Assembly: GCA_902491135.1 (NCBI GenBank)
Contig: CABUGR010000008.1
Location: 1 to 12,434 of the forward strand
Length of the DNA stretch: 12,434 bases
Direction of reading: 5' to 3'
Origin: an uncultured Collinsella sp.
GTDB taxonomy: Bacteria; Actinomycetota; Coriobacteriia; Coriobacteriales; Coriobacteriaceae
Numbering within the stretch: the stretch's first letter is position 1; every line of letters begins with the position of its first letter. The position numbers and the translations under genes are program-made. Shown one piece after another: positions 5,046 through 11,251 of the stretch. The notes under the pieces were generated by a model, which was given only the letters and a program-made list of their open reading frames with translations, made no database searches and was not told the origin of the DNA.

Positions 5046-6398
5046 ATGTCTGACGACTTCTACACCATGGTCGATTCCGGTGATCCGGCACCCGACAACG
5101 AGCACATCACCGGCGTGCGCGAAAAACGCAACAAGAGCGAGCAGGTCACCGCACAAGCACTGAAGGCCATGTATGCAGCGCGCATCGCGGTCTACGATGA
5201 CATGCTGTCGACACCGCGTGTCATCGTCATCGAACCGCAAGACGTCCGTACCTACCTGGAAGAGACAACCAACACCGTCTACCAGTGCATGAAGGAGCAG
5301 GGAGGACGCATCTCGTTGATGGTTATCCGCGAGATTGTCGAAAACTTTATCCACGCGCATTTTGCAGAGCCCATCATCTCGATTCTCGACGGCGGCGACA
5401 CCATCCGCTTTGCCGATCAGGGTCCGGGCATCGACGACAAAGAGCGTGCCTTCGACTTTGGCGTAACCAGCGCAAACAGCAAGATGAAGCGCTATATCCG
5501 TGGAACCGGAGCAGGGTTTCCCATGGTGCAGGAGTATTTGGAAAACGCCGGCGGTGCCGTATCCATCGAGGACAACATGGGCAACGGCACCGTGGTTACG
5601 GTAAGCCTGAACCCTAAACGCGTGCAGGAAATCGAGCGTGCCGGCGGACGCGGCGCTGCCGTGCGGCCCGAGACGGAGCAGCCCACATATCCCCTGCCGG
5701 GAGCTTTTGCGCAGCAGCCCGTGGCAACGCAGCAGATGCAGCCCCCCGTGGGACAGATGCAGCAGCCCGGAATGCTTCCCACACAAGAACCCCAGGCGGC
5801 ATCTATGTCGATGCCGCCAAACATGCCAGAGGCCATGACGCTGGCTGATCAGGATGCAGCAGCAATGCAGCAGGCGACGGGGGCGCCGGGTGGCCAGCAA
5901 ATGGGCTATCAGCCGTACCAACAGGGATATCCATATCAGCAGATGCCGCCACTGGGGTATGGCCAGCAGTTCCCGCAGCAGTACCAGCAGGGATATCAGC
6001 AGCCGTACCAGCAGATGCCGCAGCAGCAGTACAACCCTTGGACCCAGCAGATGCCTCCACAGCCTTACCAACAGTGGCCTCAAAGTTTTCAACAGCAAAT
6101 GCCGCCGATGCAGAGTTCTCAACAACCAGCAGCTCAAATGATGTATCCTAATGCAGCAAATCAGTATGCGCAGCCACAACCGGACGTGTTCGTAAGCGAT
6201 CGCGGCAACGCCGCGCTGGGCTATCTGGCGCAAAATCAAGCGTGCGGTGCAACCGATCTGGCGAGGACGTTTGGAAACTCGGCCCCCACTTGGTCACGCA
6301 CGCTCAATGACTTGGCGCAGGCCGGCTTGGTCATCAAGCATGGCCAGAAATACCATCTGACCGAACTCGGCGCCGCTCGCGTGCGAGCTCAGAGCTAA
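5046..6398 (+). CDS. GHKL-type ATPase with Gln/Pro/Tyr-rich linker and C-terminal winged helix
   Basis: I know of no named gene for this 450-residue protein. Residues about 60-190 form a GHKL (histidine-kinase-like) ATP-binding domain. Its N-box is EIVENFIHAH (Glu96, Asn100), its G1 box DQGPGI (124-129), its G2 box GTGAGF (153-158) and its G3 box GNGT (179-182). There is no H-box, receiver domain or membrane segment, so it is not a standard sensor kinase; an anti-sigma-type kinase or ATP-switched protein fits as well. Residues about 203-379 are low-complexity, dominated by Gln, Pro, Met and Tyr, with repeated PYQQM/YQQGY units. Residues about 384-450 resemble a winged helix (ATDLARTFGNSAPTWSRTLN, then GQKYHLTELG). 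ATG 5046 has a weak ribosome-binding site; an in-frame TGA at 5028 excludes an earlier start. The gene ends 15 nt before dnaA, suggesting co-transcription. A role in controlling DnaA or the origin is inference from position. Confidence 0.9.
   Translation: MSDDFYTMVDSGDPAPDNEHITGVREKRNKSEQVTAQALKAMYAARIAVYDDMLSTPRVIVIEPQDVRTYLEETTNTVYQCMKEQGGRISLMVIREIVENFIHAHFAEPIISILDGGDTIRFADQGPGIDDKERAFDFGVTSANSKMKRYIRGTGAGFPMVQEYLENAGGAVSIEDNMGNGTVVTVSLNPKRVQEIERAGGRGAAVRPETEQPTYPLPGAFAQQPVATQQMQPPVGQMQQPGMLPTQEPQAASMSMPPNMPEAMTLADQDAAAMQQATGAPGGQQMGYQPYQQGYPYQQMPPLGYGQQFPQQYQQGYQQPYQQMPQQQYNPWTQQMPPQPYQQWPQSFQQQMPPMQSSQQPAAQMMYPNAANQYAQPQPDVFVSDRGNAALGYLAQNQACGATDLARTFGNSAPTWSRTLNDLAQAGLVIKHGQKYHLTELGAARVRAQS
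5892..6182 (+). repeat. Gln-codon-rich low-complexity coding tract
   Basis: This stretch encodes residues 283-379 of the GHKL ATPase. It consists mainly of CAG, CCG/CCA, TAC/TAT and ATG codons, with imperfect short repeats encoding YQQGY, PYQQM and QQMPP. It is likely to vary in length between strains through slippage or recombination (inference). The C-terminal 100 nt (about 6070-6170) switch from CAG to CAA and are locally AT-richer. Confidence 0.8.
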
Positions 6399-6413
6399 AG
6401 AACGGGAGAGACA

Positions 6414-8138
6414 GTGGACGAGGAAGCAAGCATCATCCTGGGGGATGCCATCGCCTTTTGTCAGCGCGACGGCCAAGATGCACGCCTCATCAACATGCTG
6501 GGGCAATCGCGCGCCATAAGCCTGACCGAAGATACGCTCACGATCGAGGCCCCCTCGCGCTTTGCCATCGCGCAGCTCAAAAAGCATCAGCCGACTATTG
6601 AGGCCTATCTGGAAGAAATCGCCTTTGCGCCGATTGCGCTCGACATCGTGGCACCGCAAGGCGCCGCGACGGAATCCGCTGCCGCGACGGCGCCCGCCAC
6701 GGCTCCCGCTGCTTCCCCGGCGGTGCCGGCCTCCGCAGGCGACGTGCCGACAATCGAGCACCAGCACAGCGATGTTTCCCGTGAAACCATGGCGCCGTTG
6801 CCGACCGCGGTAGCGACGTCAACGAACGCACCCGTCACGCACATGCCCATCGCTCACGACGCAGCGGCGGGCGCGGATTCGGGCATTGCAATCAAGAACA
6901 CGCTCTCGGCCGACGATTTTCGTCGCATGATGAACCAGATGAAGGGCGGAGCGCCGACTAAATCCACGCAAGCTGCGACCCCCGCTTCACCCATGCCAGC
7001 ACCGACCGTGCCGGCCGAGCAGAATACGGATGGAGCCCCGCTCGCCGCGAACTCAAAATTTACCTTTGAGAACTTTGTCTACGGCCCCGAGAACAGCCAT
7101 GCCTATCGCTCGGCACTCAAGTTTGCCGCCCTCGCGGACGAGCGCGGCACATGCACATCACTGTTTATCTACGGCAAATCGGGCCTGGGCAAGACGCACC
7201 TGCTGCTTGCCATCAAAAACGAGCTCGCCGAGAAGTCGCCCGAGATCAAGGTCAAGTATGCCAACTCCCAGGCATATCTGGACGACCTGATGACCGAGTT
7301 CGACCGCCAAAAGAAGAGCAACGCCCCCATCATGCAGGCGTACCACGGCGTGGACGTGCTCATCATCGATGACATCCAAAACATCATCGGCAAGCGCGCG
7401 AGCGTGGACTACTTTTTCCAGCTCATGGACGAGTTCATCCGCAACAACAAGAAGGTCGTCATCGCGGCAGACCGCGCCCCCAAGGACCTGAGCATGGACG
7501 AGCGCCTGACCAGCCGCTTCAACGCCGGCATGCTCTGCCTGGTCGCAGAGCCCAGCTACGAGATGAAATACAAGATCTTGCAGCGCTATTACGAGAACAC
7601 CATCGTCGCCGCTCCCGAGGCAGGCGACGACTCACTGTTGGCGGCCTACGGGGGCGACGGCGGGCACCTGACCGATGAGCACTTTAAGCACATGGCAGAG
7701 GTGTCGGGCACCAACATCCGCGAACTCGAGAGCTTCTGCGAGCGCTGCGCCGGCGAGGCGGGTGACCGCGAGCGCGAGGGCGGGGAGCTCACCTTTGACG
7801 ATATCGACGCCATCGCCAGCCAGTACTTCGACACATCGGCCAAAAAGATCAACGTCCAGACGGTTCAGTCCGTCATCGAAGAGCAGTACGGCGTGACACA
7901 CGAGGAGCTCATCGGCCCGCGTCGCAACGCCAATATCGCCAAAGCGCGCCATATCGCTATCTACCTGGCCATCGAGATGTGCGAAATGACGACCACGGCG
8001 GTGGGCGCCGAATTTGGCAACCGCAACCACTCGACCGTCAGCACGAGCTACAAAAAGGTCCAGAAGATGATCCAGGAAGACCGCACCGTCACCGAAGACC
8101 TCAAGTCACTGCGCGATAAAATTACACTGCGCTCGTAG
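6414..8138 (+). CDS. dnaA: Chromosomal replication initiator protein DnaA
   Basis: DnaA binds DnaA boxes at oriC, forms an ATP-dependent filament, unwinds the origin and recruits helicase. It has 574 residues, longer than the roughly 450-470 of E. coli or Bacillus. Domain I spans about 1-80. Domain II is a long Ala/Pro-rich linker (about 81-210). The AAA+ domain III follows, with Walker A GKSGLGKT (254-261), Walker B LIIDD (316-320), sensor I near VVIAADRAP, the arginine-finger region ERLTSRF (Arg368) and sensor II NIRELE (434-439). Domain IV is the DNA-binding domain, with GPRRNANIAKARHIAIYL and GNRNHSTVSTSYKK (535-548). The usual signature is GxRDHTTV, so the Asp and first Thr are replaced by Asn538 and Ser540. 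An insertion of about 20 residues lies at 399-418. The start is GTG 6414, five nt after GGGAG. A degenerate parS lies in the linker. Confidence 0.98.
   Translation: MDEEASIILGDAIAFCQRDGQDARLINMLGQSRAISLTEDTLTIEAPSRFAIAQLKKHQPTIEAYLEEIAFAPIALDIVAPQGAATESAAATAPATAPAASPAVPASAGDVPTIEHQHSDVSRETMAPLPTAVATSTNAPVTHMPIAHDAAAGADSGIAIKNTLSADDFRRMMNQMKGGAPTKSTQAATPASPMPAPTVPAEQNTDGAPLAANSKFTFENFVYGPENSHAYRSALKFAALADERGTCTSLFIYGKSGLGKTHLLLAIKNELAEKSPEIKVKYANSQAYLDDLMTEFDRQKKSNAPIMQAYHGVDVLIIDDIQNIIGKRASVDYFFQLMDEFIRNNKKVVIAADRAPKDLSMDERLTSRFNAGMLCLVAEPSYEMKYKILQRYYENTIVAAPEAGDDSLLAAYGGDGGHLTDEHFKHMAEVSGTNIRELESFCERCAGEAGDREREGGELTFDDIDAIASQYFDTSAKKINVQTVQSVIEEQYGVTHEELIGPRRNANIAKARHIAIYLAIEMCEMTTTAVGAEFGNRNHSTVSTSYKKVQKMIQEDRTVTEDLKSLRDKITLRS
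6773..6788. promoter_or_regulatory. Degenerate parS-like site inside dnaA
   Basis: TGTTTCCCGTGAAACC matches the parS consensus at 14 of 16 positions. One change is in the core and one in the last base. It falls in the codons for VSRET of the variable DnaA linker, where protein constraint is low. It could be a weak ParB site or chance. Confidence 0.4.
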
Positions 8139-8376
8139 GGAAATAGAGACACCTGTTGAAAACTTGTCGAAACCACGGGCATAAGGTGTTTAAAACCCAA
8201 CCCGCGGTGATGAAAAGTTTTGCGCAGGTTTTGAACGTGGAAAACCACCCCCGTTGCACACAGGTTGCTGTCGATTCTCTTTCTGGGTCTGACCTGCGTC
8301 TTGGGGAGTAATCAACAGTTTCGTCAGCGCTATTACTATTATTAAGATATTTATATCTATAGAAAGGTATTAAAAG
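8139..8376. other. Right half of bipartite oriC: DnaA-box-like cluster between dnaA and dnaN
   Basis: This gap holds no credible gene. DnaA-box-like sites are TTTTCAACA at 8154-8162 (-), GTTTCGACA at 8165-8173 (-), TTTTAAACA at 8187-8195 (-), a weaker TTTTGCGCA at 8218-8226 (+) and TAATCAACA at 8309-8317 (+). The 17-mer TTGAAAACTTGTCGAAA (8156-8172) is identical to 4966-4982 in the left half. The 20-mer at 8216-8235 matches 4951-4970 at 17 positions. The cluster is followed by an AT-rich tract before dnaN. A box-rich segment next to AT-rich DNA between dnaA and dnaN is the layout of the unwinding half of bipartite origins such as that of Bacillus. Confidence 0.8.
8330..8366. other. AT-rich candidate DNA unwinding element with DnaA-trio-like repeats
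   Basis: CTATTACTATTATTA at 8330-8344 reads on the opposite strand, 3' to 5', as GAT AAT GAT AAT AAT. These are five consecutive matches to the DnaA-trio pattern (3'-[G/A]A[T/A]-5') described for bacterial basal unwinding systems. It is followed by AGATATTTATATCTATAG, almost pure A/T, and preceded at 8309-8317 by TAATCAACA and a short GC-richer spacer. This is by far the most AT-rich stretch in the dnaA-dnaN gap. Confidence 0.6.
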
Positions 8377-9480
8377 ATGAAGTTCACCGTCAGCCAGAGC
8401 TCGCTTACACAAGCCATCGGCGTCGTTATGAAGGGCGTCGCTTCGGCATCCACCCTTCCCATCCTGTCGGGCGTGCTCGTCAAGGCGCAAGACGGCATCT
8501 TGGAATTCCAGACCTCTAACTACACCATCTCGATCCGTCATCGCATCGCGGCACATGTCGAAGAAGAGGGCGAGATGGTTATCCCTTGTAAGATGCTCTC
8601 CAATATCACCAAGACCCTCCCCGATGCCCCGGTCACCTTTGAGCTGTCCGAGCGCCAGGTGCTGATTGGTTGTGAGAAGAGCTCTTTCCGCCTGAACACG
8701 CTCGATGCCAATGACTTCCCCGAGTTTCCGGCCTATGCCATCGAGAGCGCCGTGGAACTGCCGACCGATATCTTGTCCGAAATGGTCGGCCGCGTGTGGC
8801 GCGTCACCTCGACTGACAAGGCCCGCCCCATTCTGGGTGGCGTGCACATGAAGGTCGAGAACAACACCGTGCGCCTGGTGGCGACCGATTCCTTCCGCTT
8901 GGCCGTGTGCGATACGCAGGTCGAGACCTCAACCCTCGAGGGCTCCTTTGAACTCAACGTTCCGGCCGACGCCTTTAACGACGCGCTGAACATCATGGCC
9001 AGCCAGGCGACCATCATGATCGGGGCTACCGACACCCAGGTCGTCTTTGAGGCCGGCAACACCACCTACGTGTCGCGTCGTATCGAGGGCGTGTACCCCA
9101 ACTACAAGCAGCTCATCCCCGATTCGTGCGTGACGAGCGTCAAGATTGACGTCGCCGCCTTTAACGCCGCCCTCAAGCGCGTGGCCGTTATCGCGAGCGC
9201 CAACCCCGCCGTCAAGTTCGAGATCGATGTCGAGAACGGGCAGATGGGCCTGTCCTCCATTTCCAATGACCAGGACCTTGCGCAGGAGACGATCGATGTC
9301 GAGGCCGAGGGCGAGTCGGGCACCATCGCCTTCAACTACCACTACATCTTCGGCTGCCTCAATGCCCTGTCCAAGGAGAAGGAGATCACACTGGAGCTCA
9401 AGAGCTACTCGCAGGCGGGCATCTTCAAGTCCTACGACAAGATCAACTACCTGTACCTGGTCATGCCGGTCCGCATCTAG
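8377..9480 (+). CDS. dnaN: DNA polymerase III subunit beta (sliding clamp)
   Basis: The beta clamp is a ring-shaped dimer that tethers DNA polymerase III and many repair proteins to DNA. The 367-residue length is normal, allowing three similar clamp domains of about 120 residues each. Recognisable stretches are MKFTVSQSSLTQAI at the N-terminus, ASTLPILSGVLVKA, the second-domain RPILGGVHM and ATDSFRLAV, YPNYKQLIP, and the C-terminal YLVMPVRI that lines the partner-binding pocket. The ATG at 8377 has AAAGG nine nt upstream. It begins 11 nt after the AT-rich origin tract, so its transcription is probably sensitive to DnaA binding there. recF follows after nine nt. Confidence 0.98.
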   Translation: MKFTVSQSSLTQAIGVVMKGVASASTLPILSGVLVKAQDGILEFQTSNYTISIRHRIAAHVEEEGEMVIPCKMLSNITKTLPDAPVTFELSERQVLIGCEKSSFRLNTLDANDFPEFPAYAIESAVELPTDILSEMVGRVWRVTSTDKARPILGGVHMKVENNTVRLVATDSFRLAVCDTQVETSTLEGSFELNVPADAFNDALNIMASQATIMIGATDTQVVFEAGNTTYVSRRIEGVYPNYKQLIPDSCVTSVKIDVAAFNAALKRVAVIASANPAVKFEIDVENGQMGLSSISNDQDLAQETIDVEAEGESGTIAFNYHYIFGCLNALSKEKEITLELKSYSQAGIFKSYDKINYLYLVMPVRI

Positions 9481-9489
9481 CGCTGCGCC

Positions 9490-10596
9490 ATGACCATGTT
9501 CGCCCGCGATCTTTCCGTCGCGCACTACCGCAGCTTCGATAGCTATCGTCTTGCCCTGGACGAGGGCGTGACGATACTTGCGGGACCAAACGCGGCGGGA
9601 AAGACCAATCTCATAGAGGCGCTGCAGCTGCTGACGAGCGGCGCCTCGTTTAGGCATCCGACCGCAGCCGAGCTCGTCCATGACGGCGTGGGCTCGTGCA
9701 AGGTCGAGCTGAGGCTCGAGGGCGACGGCCGCGTGCTTGATATGGGATTGAGCGCGGAGGACGGTAAGCGCTTGTTTAGCCGCAACGGCAAGAGATGCTC
9801 TGCCGCCGGTGTACGCGGGGTTCTGCCGAGCGTGCTGTTTTGCCCTGACCATCTGGACATGGTTAAGCGAGGCGCCAGTGTGCGCCGCGCCGCCCTCGAT
9901 GACTTTGGCATGCAACTGAGCGCACGCTATGCCGATCTTGCGAGCACCTATGGGCGCTGCGTGACCCAGCGTAACGCCTTGCTCAAGGAGACCTGGTGCT
10001 GCCGTGAGATGCTCGGCGCGTGGAACGATTCGATTGCCCGCGCGGGCGCGGCTCTGCTCGTGCACCGGTTGGCCCTGCTCGACCGGCTGGCGGGCCATGT
10101 ACACACTGCCTACGGGCAAGTGGCGTCCGGCGAGGCTGCCAACGTGACCTATACGTCCACACTGGGGGATTTGCCCCAGGTCGAGGATCGCGAAGAGCTG
10201 AAGGGCTGGGCGTACGAGCGCATGCTGGCCGCCCTTGATGAGCACGCCGACGAGGAAATTCGCCGCGGCGTGACGTTGGTGGGACCGCATCGCGACGAGA
10301 TTGAATTTACCGTGGCGGGTCGCTCCGCCCGTTCATTTGCCAGCCAAGGACAGCAGCGAACGTTGGTACTGTCCTGGAAGGTGGCCGAGGTGGCCGTGGC
10401 TCGCGATGTTCTGGGTACTGCTCCGCTGTTGCTTCTGGACGACGTGATGAGCGAGCTCGACGGCGAGCGCCGCGGTGCTTTTCTGCGGCTGATCGGCGAT
10501 GATATCCAAACGGTCATAACCACGACCAACCTGGGATACTTTACCGATGACCTGCTTGATCGAGCCAAGGTGGTGAGCATGGGTGAGACGTGCTAA
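9490..10596 (+). CDS. recF: DNA replication and repair protein RecF
   Basis: RecF is an SMC/ABC-type ATPase that, with RecO and RecR, loads RecA at single-strand gaps behind stalled forks. The 368-residue protein carries Walker A GPNAAGKTN (32-40), the family VRRAALDDFG (131-140), GPHRDE (265-270), the ABC signature SQGQQR (285-290) and Walker B LLLLDDVMSELD (313-324). It starts nine nt after the dnaN stop with no clear Shine-Dalgarno sequence, so translational coupling to dnaN is likely. ATG 9490 is used here, but ATG 9496 two codons on is equally possible. Its last 14 nt overlap the next gene. Confidence 0.97.
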   Translation: MTMFARDLSVAHYRSFDSYRLALDEGVTILAGPNAAGKTNLIEALQLLTSGASFRHPTAAELVHDGVGSCKVELRLEGDGRVLDMGLSAEDGKRLFSRNGKRCSAAGVRGVLPSVLFCPDHLDMVKRGASVRRAALDDFGMQLSARYADLASTYGRCVTQRNALLKETWCCREMLGAWNDSIARAGAALLVHRLALLDRLAGHVHTAYGQVASGEAANVTYTSTLGDLPQVEDREELKGWAYERMLAALDEHADEEIRRGVTLVGPHRDEIEFTVAGRSARSFASQGQQRTLVLSWKVAEVAVARDVLGTAPLLLLDDVMSELDGERRGAFLRLIGDDIQTVITTTNLGYFTDDLLDRAKVVSMGETC

Positions 10597-11146
10597 TTAC
10601 GAGCGCGAGAGCGAAACGGTCGCCTTCAGTGGGTTTTTAAACGCAGAGCGCCAGCGCATCCTGGCGGCTGCAACACCTGAGCGCCGCGCGCAGATGGAGG
10701 CTGCCGAGGAGTCGCGCGCGGTCTATCGCGCGTGGAACGCGGTGTGCTCGGGCACGCGCGAGGGGCGGCATGTGACGGGCCTGCGCTACCTGCCCGAGTC
10801 CAATGAGCTGCTGGTATATCTCGATTCGCCCTCGTGGACGCAGGAAATGACGCTGTTGCGCGAGATCATCCGCGCGCGCATGGAGCGCGTCGGTGCGCAT
10901 GTGGATGGCCTGGTGTTCAAAACCACCGCGCCCGGTCACACGCCGCCCGCTGCCAAAGAGCGTCTGCGTCCTGCCGTGGCCGAGCGCCCGCCGGCTCCGC
11001 ATGCTGACCTAAGTGAGGCCGAGCGCACCGAGATTGAGCGCCAAGTGGCGCCCATCGAAGACCAAAAACTGCGCGAGGCCCTCGAGAACGCCATGAGAGC
11101 CAGTGCCGAGTGGGCCAAGGGCGTGCAAGGCAAAAAAGAGCCTTAA
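10583..11146 (+). CDS. dciA: DUF721/DciA-like protein
   Basis: The position (recF-here-gyrB) and the central fold segment match the DUF721 family. Some members (DciA) load or assist the replicative helicase DnaB in bacteria lacking DnaC/DnaI loaders. The 187-residue protein has an N-terminal helical region (about 15-50). The DUF721 core follows (about 50-115: AVYRAWNAVCSG, GRHVTGLRYLPESNELLVYL, SWTQEMTLLREIIRARM). A charged, Pro/Ala-rich C-terminal tail completes it, ending in a helix (TEIERQVAPIEDQKLREALE). GTG 10583 lies inside the end of recF (14-nt overlap), so translation is probably coupled. It closes the dnaN-recF unit before the terminator. Helicase-loading function is inferred from family and context only. 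Confidence 0.8.
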   Translation: MRRANYERESETVAFSGFLNAERQRILAAATPERRAQMEAAEESRAVYRAWNAVCSGTREGRHVTGLRYLPESNELLVYLDSPSWTQEMTLLREIIRARMERVGAHVDGLVFKTTAPGHTPPAAKERLRPAVAERPPAPHADLSEAERTEIERQVAPIEDQKLREALENAMRASAEWAKGVQGKKEP

Positions 11147-11172
11147 ATCGCATCTGGTGGCCTTGTAGAGCC

Positions 11173-11202
11173 AAATACCCTCGTTCCCGAGGGTATTTTT
11201 TT
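11173..11202 (+). terminator. Intrinsic terminator between the dciA-like gene and gyrB
   Basis: AAATACCCTCG and CGAGGGTATTT form a perfect 11-bp stem with a TTCC loop, followed by more T (the run is seven T including the end of the stem). It lies 26 nt after the dciA-like stop and about 50 nt before gyrB, so gyrB should have its own promoter. A poor candidate starts in the T run: TTTACG, 17 nt, TACACA. Confidence 0.92.
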
Positions 11203-11251
11203 ACGATAAACTAGTAAGGCTGTACACATTTTCTTGACTGAAGGAGGACGT

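Noticed and set aside
4785..6239. Long minus-strand open frame (484 codons) opposite the GHKL ATPase and left origin
   Set aside because: Its translation is Leu/His/Arg/Cys-rich in the way expected from reading Gln/Pro codons backwards. It crosses the DnaA-box cluster, and the plus-strand gene has clear domains.
8253..8261. TTGCACACA as a DnaA box
   Set aside because: Only the last four bases and the first two fit the canonical box, and it does not match the local TTTTC[A/G]ACA type.
8122..8847. Minus-strand open frame (241 codons) crossing the dnaA-dnaN gap
   Set aside because: It spans the DnaA-box cluster and AT-rich tract and overlaps the dnaN coding start antisense; no recognisable domain or ribosome-binding site.
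8929..10290. Minus-strand open frame (453 codons) opposite dnaN and recF
   Set aside because: Antisense shadow of two well-recognised genes in high-GC DNA; no known motif in its translation.
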